Shown here in pieces: positions 9,106 to 17,648 of a stretch of DNA of 64,000 nucleotides. Each line of letters starts with the position of its first letter. Position 1 is the stretch's first letter. A program made the position numbers and the translations under genes. Below the pieces are notes generated by a model. It worked only from the letters and a program-made list of their open reading frames with translations. It was not told the DNA's origin and made no database searches. The DNA is from Thalassomonas haliotis (GTDB lineage Bacteria > Pseudomonadota > Gammaproteobacteria > Enterobacterales > Alteromonadaceae), in the NCBI RefSeq assembly GCF_028657945.1, contig NZ_CP059693.1:6138001-6202000 (forward strand), written 5' to 3'.

Positions 9106-9762
9106 CTAAGCCGCATGCAGGGCATTCATATAACGTTGCTGGTACATTTCTCTGGCTTTGAGAAATTCAGGCATGGCGGATTCCGTGATATAGGGACGGA
9201 TGATCACCAGGATTTTTAGCACTCCCTGATAGAACACGGCATCGTTGATCTCAACATCGATATTCTGCGTCTGGTAGAAGCTGATCCAAAAGGTATTCAC
9301 CAGACGTAAGATGCTGACAATGTCCGGCAACTCTTCAACATCAAAGTCCATCATATCAGCATCGCGCAAGGATACCAGCAGCTGGCTGACCCGCTCGGCA
9401 ATGGATTGCTGGACGCTGACATATTTATCGCGCAAACTTGGATTTTTCGCCAACAATACAGGTAAGTTACTGTAGAAAAAGCGAAACTTCATCATGGCCT
9501 GGAATACGGCATCCATATAAAGAATAATGGCATCCAGGGGTTTAACATCGGGAGAGACCTGGGGAAAGGTTTCCAATACCAGGTTGCGGGCATATTCTTC
9601 ATAAATCGATAAGATAATGTCTTCTTTATTGCGAAAATGATAATAGAGGTTACCCGGGCTGATACCGAGGTGGGCGGCAATATGATTGGTCGTTACATTA
9701 CGCTCCCCTTGCTCGTTAAATAATGCAATACTTGCTTGTATTATTTTATCACGCGTCTTCAT
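9106..9762 (-). CDS. TetR-family transcriptional regulator
   Basis: 218 residues with an N-terminal helix-turn-helix (about 1-50): KIIQASIALFNEQG, VTTNHIAAHLGISPGNLYYHFRNKEDI, a textbook TetR DNA-binding domain. The C-terminal ligand/dimer domain is rich in aromatic residues and not diagnostic. The gene is divergent from coaD with a 167-base gap in which its own operator is likely. Its regulon is unknown. Confidence 0.9.
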   Translation of the reverse strand: MKTRDKIIQASIALFNEQGERNVTTNHIAAHLGISPGNLYYHFRNKEDIILSIYEEYARNLVLETFPQVSPDVKPLDAIILYMDAVFQAMMKFRFFYSNLPVLLAKNPSLRDKYVSVQQSIAERVSQLLVSLRDADMMDFDVEELPDIVSILRLVNTFWISFYQTQNIDVEINDAVFYQGVLKILVIIRPYITESAMPEFLKAREMYQQRYMNALHAA

Positions 9763-9920
9763 ATTATTATCTTCTTAAAATGCCCACAGTAATTTTCTAT
9801 CATACTATCAAAAAATGCTTCACGGAAAGGCTTTCGAGTAAATACTTTAACAAAAGTCACAGATCCCAGTTGTTATTCCGCCAGCCAGCCCTTTACAATA
9901 CTAGCATCACCAAGCAATAA

Positions 9921-10745
<825 letters not shown>

Positions 10746-10786
10746 TCTCTTGCCGCAACTAAACCTGTGGTCAAAAGTATCAGCGC

Positions 10787-11602
10787 TTAATCCTTTTGGC
10801 AGCTGGGGCAATATACCGAACTGCGGTTGCCCTGTCTTACCTCCAGCAGCTCACTGCTGCACTGCAAACAAGGCTCTCCGGCCCGACCATAAACAAACAG
10901 GGACTGGGCAAAATATCCGGGACGGCCATCCGCCTGGGTAAAATCTTTTAAGGTGGTGCCTCCCTGTTTGATCGCTGCTTTCAGCACTTCTTTGATAATA
11001 TCTGTTAACTTATCCAGCCGCTGTTCGCTGATAGTGTTTGACGCCGTAGTCGGTAAAATTCCCGCCTGGAACAGGGCTTCATTGGCATAGATATTACCGA
11101 CCCCGACCACAATCTGGTTGTTCATCAGCAGGGTTTTAATGGCCACTTTACGGTTTTTTGCCTTGCTGTAGAGATAACCATAGGCAAAATCGTCACTGAG
11201 GGGTTCGGGTCCTAACTTGCTTAGCAACCCCTGGTCATCCTGATGCTGATCCAGCCATAATACCGCCCCGAACCGACGGGGATCATTCAGGCGCAAGGCC
11301 GTGTTACCGCCAAACACCAGGTCAAAATGATCATGTTTGGCCACAGGCGTATCCGCCTTGATCACCCGGATAGTGCCCGACATGCCCAAATGTAACACTA
11401 AGGTACCGGTTTCAAAGCGGATCAATAAATACTTAGAGCGGCGATCCACCGCCTGCACTTTATGACCCACCAGCAGCTTGACCTCATCCGGGATCGGCCA
11501 GCGCAACCTGGCATTTCTGACAATCACATCTGTGACTTGCTGACCGAGAATATGGGGGCTGATCCCCAGGCGACATACTTCAACTTCGGGTAATTCGGGC
11601 AT
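10787..11602 (-). CDS. mutM: Formamidopyrimidine-DNA glycosylase MutM (Fpg)
   Basis: Base-excision repair enzyme removing 8-oxoguanine and ring-opened purines, with AP-lyase activity. 271 residues (E. coli 269). The mature N-terminus PELPEVE supplies the catalytic proline P2 and E3; the helix-two-turn-helix motif includes GVGNIYANEALF, and the C-terminal zinc finger has CLQC and CPSC pairs. It keeps its usual neighbours coaD and rpmG. Confidence 0.97.
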   Translation of the reverse strand: MPELPEVEVCRLGISPHILGQQVTDVIVRNARLRWPIPDEVKLLVGHKVQAVDRRSKYLLIRFETGTLVLHLGMSGTIRVIKADTPVAKHDHFDLVFGGNTALRLNDPRRFGAVLWLDQHQDDQGLLSKLGPEPLSDDFAYGYLYSKAKNRKVAIKTLLMNNQIVVGVGNIYANEALFQAGILPTTASNTISEQRLDKLTDIIKEVLKAAIKQGGTTLKDFTQADGRPGYFAQSLFVYGRAGEPCLQCSSELLEVRQGNRSSVYCPSCQKD

Positions 11603-11614
11603 AATCTAATAATT

Positions 11615-12109
11615 TCATTGTAAAAGAGACGGCGGTAATAACTGCCGGTAGATAGGCAAAGGCAAAGACAACCAGCTATTGCGGCCGTGATGATAAAGCA
11701 ACAGCTGTTCATTCACAGGATAGAGGCTAAACACTTGTGCTTGCTGCTGTCCCGCCAGGTGCAGGGTTACCACCACGGCGGAAATTTGTTCAAGTCCCGA
11801 CGGCTCTTCCACCACAGTGCCGCTGTTATCCTGCCAGGCCAGCATCATCTGCTCCAGCGCCTGGCCGGTTATTTTCGCAGGAGTTGCCCGCCAGGTACGG
11901 CCGATACGTTCGATCACCAGCTGCTGGTTGACTTCCAGGGTTAAGATCGCGCTGTGGCGATCAATAAGAAAAACGTCTTCTGCGCCTGTTTCTTCGCCTG
12001 AATCAAACAAACCTTTATTCATCTGGTTGATCAGTAAAATCATCGCCATAACGGAAAAAATGATGACATTATTCCAGCCGGTCTTTGATAACTTCATCCC
12101 TATACTCAT
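11615..12109 (-). CDS. Membrane-anchored protein of unknown function next to mutM
   Basis: About 164 residues. One transmembrane segment near the N-terminus (VIIFSVMAMILLINQM) and a soluble remainder with an acidic patch (DSGEETGAEDVF), HSAILTLEVNQQLVIERIGRTWR and a Leu-rich C-terminus. It most likely sits in the inner membrane with the bulk in the periplasm. I do not recognise a family. The frame can also be opened 12 bases upstream by TTG or 12 bases downstream by ATG; none has a clear ribosome site. It lies between mutM and the rpmBG terminator, 12 bases from mutM, so it is probably cotranscribed with mutM. Confidence 0.7.
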   Translation of the reverse strand: MSIGMKLSKTGWNNVIIFSVMAMILLINQMNKGLFDSGEETGAEDVFLIDRHSAILTLEVNQQLVIERIGRTWRATPAKITGQALEQMMLAWQDNSGTVVEEPSGLEQISAVVVTLHLAGQQQAQVFSLYPVNEQLLLYHHGRNSWLSLPLPIYRQLLPPSLLQ

Positions 12110-12150
12110 CTGGTTTGACAATAGCTTAATGATACTGAATTTCAGGCAAT

Positions 12151-12177
12151 AAAAAACCCGGTAAAAACCGGGTTTTT
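12151..12177 (-). terminator. Intrinsic terminator of rpmBG
   Basis: AAAAACCCGGT / ACCGGGTTTTT inverted repeat with a short AAA loop, followed on the minus strand by a run of six T. It is 17 bases past the rpmG stop. The symmetrical A/T flanks would also allow termination in the other direction. Confidence 0.9.
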
Positions 12178-12193
12178 GTCAAGAAGGCCAAAA

Positions 12194-12349
12194 TTACTTG
12201 ATTTTAGCTTCTTTATACATCACGTGTTTACGTGCTTTTGGATCAAATTTTTTGATTTCCATTTTTTCAGGCATAGTCTTTTTATTCTTATCAGTAGTAT
12301 AAAAATGACCTGTACCGGCGCTGGAAACTAAACGAATTTTATCACGCAT
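12194..12349 (-). CDS. rpmG: 50S ribosomal protein L33
   Basis: A 51-residue reading frame: begins [20 protein letters not shown] and continues with [20 protein letters not shown], ending YKEAKIK. This is the cysteine-free form of L33, a small basic protein of the large ribosomal subunit that contacts 23S rRNA near the exit site. It lies 9 bases after rpmB on the same strand, the usual rpmB-rpmG pair, followed by a strong terminator. Confidence 0.98.
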   Translation of the reverse strand: MRDKIRLVSSAGTGHFYTTDKNKKTMPEKMEIKKFDPKARKHVMYKEAKIK

Positions 12350-12358
12350 AATAATTCC

Positions 12359-12595
12359 TTAAACTTTTTCGCCGCGAGCACGGATGTCTGCTAATACAGC
12401 ATCAATGCCTTTTTTATCGATAATACGCATACCTTTAGGGGTTAAACGTAATTTAACGAAACGATTTTCACTTTCAACCCAAAAACGGTGAGATTGAAGG
12501 TTAGGTAAGAAACGACGACGAGTTGCGTTTCTTGCGTGAGAACGGTTGTTCCCTACGACTGGTTTTTTGCCTGTTACTTGGCAAACTTTAGACAT
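12359..12595 (-). CDS. rpmB: 50S ribosomal protein L28
   Basis: 78 residues starting [17 protein letters not shown], then [20 protein letters not shown] and [17 protein letters not shown], which match bacterial L28 along its length. I use the ATG at 12595; an ATG nine bases upstream would add three residues not found in the family. First gene of the rpmB-rpmG pair. Confidence 0.98.
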   Translation of the reverse strand: MSKVCQVTGKKPVVGNNRSHARNATRRRFLPNLQSHRFWVESENRFVKLRLTPKGMRIIDKKGIDAVLADIRARGEKV

Positions 12596-12604
12596 GTGAG
12601 TCAC

Positions 12605-12906
12605 TCCAAAATTAATTTCAGCTCGAGCTATCTTGCCCCACGGCCGTCGCCTTGGGATCCTGAAAAAGGTGGCATATTATAGAGAAACTAAATTATGAAT
12701 GCCAGCTTTTCTCTCCCCCTAAGTAAAAACTATATATTTAAGCATATATTTCAATAGATTAAAGAAATAAATCCAGAAGAAATCGCGAGTTTTTACAACA
12801 AATATTGCTGTTTAATAAGGCTATATGGACAAATTTACACCGGGATTTATTGCCGGGACACGGCAAAACAGCAAATTTCACAGCACTTAAAACCGCTCCG
12901 GCGGCT
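12605..12906 (-). promoter_or_regulatory. rpmB upstream region with likely promoter
   Basis: This 302-base gap separates the ParA-partner gene from rpmB. On the minus strand a perfect TATAAT (complement at 12676-12681) is preceded at 18 bases by CTGGCA, a plausible sigma-70 promoter giving an rpmB leader of about 70 bases. The rest is AT-rich with no reading frame worth noting. Confidence 0.6.
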
Positions 12907-13299
12907 TCAATTAGTATCAGATGACAACAGCTTTTTCAATTGTTCGTGCTGCTCCTTATTGCATAACTCGGCAATCAGGATGCGGATAATATGGGATTTG
13001 GCCAGCTTACTCTCATTGGCCAGGAGCTGTAACTGCTCTATGGCTTCTTCACTTAAGGTAAAGGTCGCATGGCGGAAAGGCTTGGCGGGTTTTTGTTCTT
13101 GCTCTTGCCCGGCAAGATTTTTTTTGGCCGCTGAAATGGCCTGGTTCAAACTCAACGGCTCTTTCGGTTCGGCATCGTTGCTGACTATCTCCGGCTGGCC
13201 TTTGGCATAATTTTCCGCATCAGAAATAAATTCATCCACAGTGAAGCTTTTCTTTTTCCCCGCCGGTTTTTTCGACTTTTTAAGATCAGTTAAACTCAT
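12907..13299 (-). CDS. Small basic protein paired with the ParA-like ATPase (putative DNA-binding partner)
   Basis: 130 residues. A Lys-rich N-terminus (LKKSKKPAGKKKSFTVDEF), an acidic linker, then a C-terminal part ATFTLSEEAIEQLQLLANES followed by KLAKSHIIRILIAELCNKEQ. The strand-helix-helix order of this C-terminal part resembles a ribbon-helix-helix DNA-binding domain, the type often encoded next to ParA as its partner. The start overlaps the end of the ParA-like gene by 14 bases, so translation is probably coupled. Function as a partition or positioning partner is inferred from this arrangement, not from a recognised family. Confidence 0.75.
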   Translation of the reverse strand: MSLTDLKKSKKPAGKKKSFTVDEFISDAENYAKGQPEIVSNDAEPKEPLSLNQAISAAKKNLAGQEQEQKPAKPFRHATFTLSEEAIEQLQLLANESKLAKSHIIRILIAELCNKEQHEQLKKLLSSDTN

Positions 13300-13954
13300 G
13301 CGAGTTGTCCGGTTTCATTGCCAATATCTCTTCGGCAATAGCAATGATTTCACCGGCCGCTTTTCCCTCGGCATCAATCTCCAGTACCGAAGAGCCTTTT
13401 TCTTCACTGTCATCATAAACATTACGGCTGAAAGTCACGGCATCGAGCACATTAATACCATAAGAGCTGCACACTTCTTTTGCTTCAAGAATACGGCTGG
13501 CCTGATTGGGTAAAGAGGGACACTGAGTGATCACAAAAGAGGCAAGCATTTTCGGATTGACCATCTTACAGGTGCTGAGCATATCTTCCATATGGGCCAC
13601 GGTTTTTAAGTCCCGTCGTTTCGGCCTTAACGGAATGATCACATGATCTGCCACCGACATCGCCGCACGCAATGCCAAATTGTCCTGGCCGCCGCAATCG
13701 ACAATGACATGATCATAATGTTGGTTCAGGCTCAATAAGTCGTTGCGTATTTTACCGTAGAGTTGAATACAATTAATCGCGGGCAGGGTCGGATCGGTAT
13801 TGCGTGCCTGAATCCAGTCGGAAGTGGTTCTTTGCGGATCGCAATCCACCATCAGCACAATGGCATCTTTTTCTCGGGCAAAAAACACCGCCAGATTTTG
13901 CGCCAGGCAGCTCTTGCCGCTACCGCCTTTTTCACCACCCACTAATATCATCAT
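13286..13954 (-). CDS. ParA/MinD-type P-loop ATPase
   Basis: 222 residues with the deviant Walker A motif GGEKGGSGKS (about 6-15), VMLVDCDPQRTT-like Walker A' (here VLMVDCDPQRTTSDW) and VIVDCGGQDNLALR as Walker B. These are the hallmarks of ParA-type ATPases that form dynamic gradients on the nucleoid or membrane and position cargo. It is shorter than chromosomal ParA (about 260) and has no N-terminal DNA-binding domain. The overlapping downstream gene is the likely partner, and the PilZ gene lies just upstream; the trio is inserted between rpmB and radC. Cargo unknown. Confidence 0.9.
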   Translation of the reverse strand: MMILVGGEKGGSGKSCLAQNLAVFFAREKDAIVLMVDCDPQRTTSDWIQARNTDPTLPAINCIQLYGKIRNDLLSLNQHYDHVIVDCGGQDNLALRAAMSVADHVIIPLRPKRRDLKTVAHMEDMLSTCKMVNPKMLASFVITQCPSLPNQASRILEAKEVCSSYGINVLDAVTFSRNVYDDSEEKGSSVLEIDAEGKAAGEIIAIAEEILAMKPDNSHEFN

Positions 13955-14011
13955 ATCGCCAGTCCTTTATGGTCACCTGCCGGGGATTTATTCATTTATT
14001 ATAGCCAAAGA

Positions 14012-14317
14012 CTAATCATCCAACTGCAATGCAATTTCAAACCAACCATTGTCCTGCTTTTTACAGCGCACAACTTTACCTGTCATCGACTTACTGCCGG
14101 GATTCGCCGCCTTAAACAAGACATGGGTCTTTGTCTCCAGCGGAATAGGCTGATCGCTGTCGAGCCTGACACCGGTGCGGGAAAAATCAACACAAGTCAC
14201 TTTTTTCTGATATTGCTGACCGCTGCCATCGGTCCAGCCAACATCCACCATTTCCTTTTCCATATCCAGTCGAAAAGCCCCCCGGCGTTCGATATCTAAA
14301 CTACTACCGTCTCTCAT
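14012..14317 (-). CDS. PilZ-domain cyclic di-GMP receptor protein
   Basis: Single-domain protein of 101 residues. Both c-di-GMP-binding motifs are present: RxxxR in ERRGAFR (R12-R16) and D-x-S-x-x-G in VDFSRTGVRL. A GMTGKV-like strand (SMTGKVVRC) completes the barrel. With only a PilZ domain it would act as an adaptor that changes a partner on ligand binding. A good ribosome site (GAGAGGGTGA) precedes the ATG. It lies 57 bases upstream of the ParA-like gene on the same strand and may be cotranscribed with it. Confidence 0.92.
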   Translation of the reverse strand: MRDGSSLDIERRGAFRLDMEKEMVDVGWTDGSGQQYQKKVTCVDFSRTGVRLDSDQPIPLETKTHVLFKAANPGSKSMTGKVVRCKKQDNGWFEIALQLDD

Positions 14318-14473
14318 CAGGTCACCCTCTCGTCATTAACTCAATGCATTCAACTTAGTGCTCAAGTCCCGCAAAAATCAATCACATGTTAATTAGCCCT
14401 AACTATAAAGCTAATCGCCATAGTGCCAGCTTGCAAATTTTCGGGCTTTTTATCTTGTTTTACCATCAAAAAG

Positions 14474-15148
14474 CTAAGCTAAGTCACCATGTTCGGCGAA
14501 AGAATAACAATGACCACCGGCCACTATCATGTGATCCAGCACCCGGATATCGACTAAATTTAACGCCTGTATCAATCTTTGGGTAATTTGTTTATCGGCA
14601 ATACTGGCCTCGGCCAGGCCGGAGGGATGGTTGTGGCTGAGGATCACCGCGGCGGCATGGTGTTTAATCGCCTGCTCCACCACGATCCGCGGATAAACCG
14701 CTGCCGCATCGACGGTGCCGAAAAACAGCCGTTCAAACTTAAGAACCTGGTGTTGGTTATTCAGATATAACACGGCAAACACTTCCCGGGTTTCATGGCG
14801 CAATTCGGCAATGAGATAATCCCGGGTCGCCTGTGACGAAAGCAGCTCCTGGCCGTTTTTCATTTGCTCCGCCAGATAACGTTTCGACATTTCCAGGCAG
14901 GCCTGCAACTGGACAAATTTGGCGCTGCCCAGTCCGTGCTGTTGGCAAAACTCATCATGTTCCGCCCGGTATATGCCGGAAATACTGCCAAAGTTCTTGA
15001 GCAGCTGTTGCGCCAGCTCAACCACATGGCAGCCCTTGACCCCGGTTCTTAAAAAAATCGCCAGCAGCTCGGCATCGGTTAAACTTTCCGCCCCCAGATG
15101 CAGCAACTTTTCCCTGGGACGTTCGAGATCAGGCCAGTCCTTTAACAT
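14474..15148 (-). CDS. radC: RadC-family JAB-domain protein
   Basis: 224 residues (E. coli 222). N-terminal helix-hairpin-helix-like part (RPREKLLHLGAESLTDAELLAI, HGLGSAKFVQLQA) followed by the JAB/MPN metalloprotein domain with the zinc signature SHNHPSG plus a downstream Asp. Named for DNA repair but the true biochemical role of RadC is not settled. Position next to coaBC (divergent) matches E. coli. Confidence 0.95.
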   Translation of the reverse strand: MLKDWPDLERPREKLLHLGAESLTDAELLAIFLRTGVKGCHVVELAQQLLKNFGSISGIYRAEHDEFCQQHGLGSAKFVQLQACLEMSKRYLAEQMKNGQELLSSQATRDYLIAELRHETREVFAVLYLNNQHQVLKFERLFFGTVDAAAVYPRIVVEQAIKHHAAAVILSHNHPSGLAEASIADKQITQRLIQALNLVDIRVLDHMIVAGGHCYSFAEHGDLA

Positions 15149-15249
15149 AAGTTATTCCGTTATCTTGCAATGATAGAAAGCGATAGGTAAGAGATTTTTA
15201 CCGTCAATAATGTTATCTTGTCAGCAAACATTTTTAAGATTAGCAGGTT

Positions 15250-16464
15250 ATGCAAATTCTTCAGGACAAAAAAATTGTTCTTGGGATCACCGGCGGAATA
15301 GCAGCCTATAAAACCCCGGAACTGGTCAGGCGCCTTAAAGAGCAGGGGGCCGATGTCAGGGTGGTGATGACCCAGGGAGCAAAAGCCTTTATTACCCCGA
15401 TGACTTTACAGGCGGTATCAGCCAACCCGGTTGCCGACAGTTTACTGGACCCACAGGCCGAACTGGCCATGGGCCATATAGAACTCGCCAAATGGGCAGA
15501 TCTGATTTTGATCGCCCCGGCAAGCGCCAATACCCTGGCCCGGCTGGCAATCGGTATGGCAGATGACCTGCTCAGCACTATCTGTTTAGCCAGCGCCGCC
15601 CCTGTAGTGCTGGCCCCGGCCATGAACCAGCAAATGTGGCATGCCAGCGCCACCCAGGCCAATGTTGACACCCTTAAGCAGCGCCGGATCACCTTCTGGG
15701 GACCGGGTGCGGGCGAACAGGCCTGTGGCGATGTCGGTTTGGGCCGCATGTTGGAACCGGAAGAATTAACCCAACTTTGCTGCCAGCTGTACCAGGAAAA
15801 AACCCTGGCTGGCCAACATTGGCTGCTCACTGCCGGCCCTACCCGGGAAGCCATAGACCCGGTACGCTATATTTCCAACCACAGCTCAGGAAAAATGGGC
15901 TATGCCATTGCCCGCGCCGCGGTAAATGCCGGTGCCCGGGTGACCCTGATCACCGGTCCGGTAAACTTGCCTGCTCCCCGGGGCTGCCGGGTCATCCAGG
16001 TCAACAGCGCCTTGGAAATGCATCAACAGGCCCTGGCATTTGCCCCCGAGGCCAGTGTTTTTGTTGCCTGCGCCGCGGTAGCCGATTACCGCCTGGCGGA
16101 TATCGCCACGCAGAAAATCAAAAAAACCGCCGACGACATGGTGCTCAAGCTGGTTAAAAACCCGGATATTGTCGCCGATGTTGCCGCCCTGCATCAGCGT
16201 CCCTTTACCGTAGGTTTTGCCGCCGAAACCCGGGACGTTGAGCAATATGCCCGCGGCAAACTCAGCCGTAAAAAACTGGACCTGATCGCCGCCAATGACG
16301 TCGCCAGGGAAGGACAAGGATTTAACAGTGAAAACAATGCTCTGACGGTATTTAGTGCCGACAGCGCCACCGAGATTGCTTTGGCGGATAAACAGCAAGT
16401 GGCCAACCAGCTGATCACCATAATCAATCAAAGCTATCAGGCAAAAAGATCCCCCACAGAATAA
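15250..16464 (+). CDS. coaBC: Bifunctional phosphopantothenoylcysteine decarboxylase / phosphopantothenate-cysteine ligase
   Basis: Two-domain CoA-pathway enzyme of 404 residues (E. coli 406). The N-terminal flavin-dependent CoaC half has [18 protein letters not shown], the substrate-recognition PAMNQQMW and [10 protein letters not shown] containing the catalytic cysteine. The CoaB half begins near residue 190 with [19 protein letters not shown]-type CTP-ligase motif, and has [19 protein letters not shown]. In E. coli dut follows; here the next gene is slmA after a gap holding two hairpins. Confidence 0.97.
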   Translation: MQILQDKKIVLGITGGIAAYKTPELVRRLKEQGADVRVVMTQGAKAFITPMTLQAVSANPVADSLLDPQAELAMGHIELAKWADLILIAPASANTLARLAIGMADDLLSTICLASAAPVVLAPAMNQQMWHASATQANVDTLKQRRITFWGPGAGEQACGDVGLGRMLEPEELTQLCCQLYQEKTLAGQHWLLTAGPTREAIDPVRYISNHSSGKMGYAIARAAVNAGARVTLITGPVNLPAPRGCRVIQVNSALEMHQQALAFAPEASVFVACAAVADYRLADIATQKIKKTADDMVLKLVKNPDIVADVAALHQRPFTVGFAAETRDVEQYARGKLSRKKLDLIAANDVAREGQGFNSENNALTVFSADSATEIALADKQQVANQLITIINQSYQAKRSPTE

Positions 16465-16488
16465 ACATTTAAAGTAGAATAACCCTAG

Positions 16489-16534
16489 TTTGACGTTGGA
16501 TTGCTGCTAAAGAACATTATACAATCACGTCAAA
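16489..16534. other. Long imperfect inverted repeat between coaBC and slmA
   Basis: TTTGACGTTGGATTG pairs with CAATCACGTCAAA (13 paired positions, two unpaired bases) around an 18-base loop. Plus-strand sequence after it is A-rich rather than T-rich, so it is not a normal coaBC terminator. It overlaps a possible slmA promoter (TTGGAT, 16 bases, TATACA). Confidence 0.55.
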
Positions 16535-16540
16535 AAATAA

Positions 16541-16562
16541 GGCGGGCTTAATAAAGTCCGCC
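16541..16562. other. Hairpin in the slmA leader
   Basis: GGCGGGCTT / AAGTCCGCC with an AATA loop (one G-T wobble), ending 28 bases before the slmA start. It could be a leader hairpin or, with the element just upstream, a coaBC 3' structure; no T run follows. Confidence 0.5.
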
Positions 16563-16590
16563 ATAACAATAAATCAGAGAAATAAGTTGT

Positions 16591-17175
16591 ATGTCGGCTA
16601 ATCAGAAACCAAATCGTAAGCAACAAATTTTAGAATGCCTGGCGTTAATGTTACAAACCAGCCCGGGACAACGCATTACTACGGCGAAACTCGCCGCCGA
16701 AGTGGGCGTATCTGAAGCGGCTTTATATCGCCACTTTCCTTCCAAGGCACGGATGTTCGAAGGGTTAATCGAATTTATTGAAGAGTCTATTTTTTCCCGT
16801 ATCAATTTGATCTTGGGGGATCATAAAGAAGCCCTGGTCCGCTGCCACCATATCCTGCATGTGATGCTTATCTTCGCCGAGCGCAACCCGGGCATGTGCC
16901 GCATCTTATCCGGCGATGCCATCATGGGGGAAAATGAACGTTTAGGCATCCGGGTGAACCAATTTTTTGAAAAACTCGAATCCCAGTTCAAACAAGTCTT
17001 GCGTGAACGTAAGCTGCGTGAAGGCAAAGGTTTCGACATCCCGGAACAGGCCCTGGCCAATATGCTGGTTTCCTACACCGAAGGGAAAATCAGCCAGTAT
17101 GTACGTTCGAGTTTCAACAAAAAACCCAGTGATGACTTTAATGAGCAATGGCAATTTTTAATGGCCAGTAAATAA
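16591..17175 (+). CDS. slmA: Nucleoid occlusion factor SlmA
   Basis: TetR-fold DNA-binding protein of 194 residues that blocks FtsZ assembly over unsegregated chromosome by binding SlmA sites. The N-terminal helix-turn-helix reads [20 protein letters not shown] then [41 protein letters not shown] and [14 protein letters not shown] are characteristic of SlmA and not of generic TetR proteins. Length matches E. coli SlmA (198). A clear terminator follows. Confidence 0.96.
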   Translation: MSANQKPNRKQQILECLALMLQTSPGQRITTAKLAAEVGVSEAALYRHFPSKARMFEGLIEFIEESIFSRINLILGDHKEALVRCHHILHVMLIFAERNPGMCRILSGDAIMGENERLGIRVNQFFEKLESQFKQVLRERKLREGKGFDIPEQALANMLVSYTEGKISQYVRSSFNKKPSDDFNEQWQFLMASK

Positions 17176-17190
17176 GCCTTAATCACTCCA

Positions 17191-17220
17191 AAAAACGCTG
17201 GCCCCGCCGGCGTTTTATTT
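17191..17220 (+). terminator. slmA terminator
   Basis: AAAACGC-TGGC-CCC-GCCG-GCGTTTT hairpin followed by ATTT, 16 bases after the slmA stop. It separates slmA from the repeat array and pepD. Confidence 0.85.
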
Positions 17221-17267
17221 AACCAAAACCATAAAATTAAACATAATCAGCTTATTAGGGAATTCTT

Positions 17268-17648
17268 ATGAGCGATATCGCAAAATTACAACCTCAGGGT
17301 TTTATATGACGGCAGATATTCAATTGATAAAAATTCCATAATAAAAAGCTTCACCCATATTTTTAACACATATACAGCTTATGAAGGATTTCTTATGAGC
17401 GATATCGCAAAATTACAACCTCAGGGTTTTATATGACGGCAGATATTCAATTGATAAAAATTCCATAATAAAAAGCTTCACCCATATTTTTAACACATAT
17501 ACAGCTTATGAAGGAATTCTTATGAGCGATATCGCAAAATTACAACCTCAGGGTTTTATATGACGGCAGATATTCAATTGATAAAAATTCCATAATAAAA
17601 AGCTTCACCCATATTTTTAACACATATACAGCTTATGAAGGATTTCTT
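17268..17648 (+). repeat. Three 127-bp tandem repeats, each carrying the pepD ribosome site and first codons
   Basis: Start codons with the same context occur at 17268, 17395 and 17522, and the real pepD start at 17649, exactly 127 bases apart each time. Each unit begins with the first 33 bases of pepD (MSDIAKLQPQG) and then diverges into FI-stop, giving a 13-residue reading frame; its stop overlaps by ATGA a second mini-frame of 11 codons (MTADIQLIKIP). The units are identical except for one base before the start: GAATTCTT before starts 1 and 3, GATTTCTT before starts 2 and 4, an alternation suggesting duplication of a two-unit block. The rest of the unit is AT-rich. The sequence left of the first start is only a diverged version of the repeat. 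Confidence 0.95.

Noticed and set aside
15777-16157. 126-codon alternative frame within coaBC
   Set aside because: Pro/Arg/Gly-rich shadow frame of a GC-rich conserved gene.
17268-17648. Possible insertion sequence or integration site
   Set aside because: No transposase or integrase and no terminal inverted repeats; the units are copies of the pepD start, so local duplication explains them.
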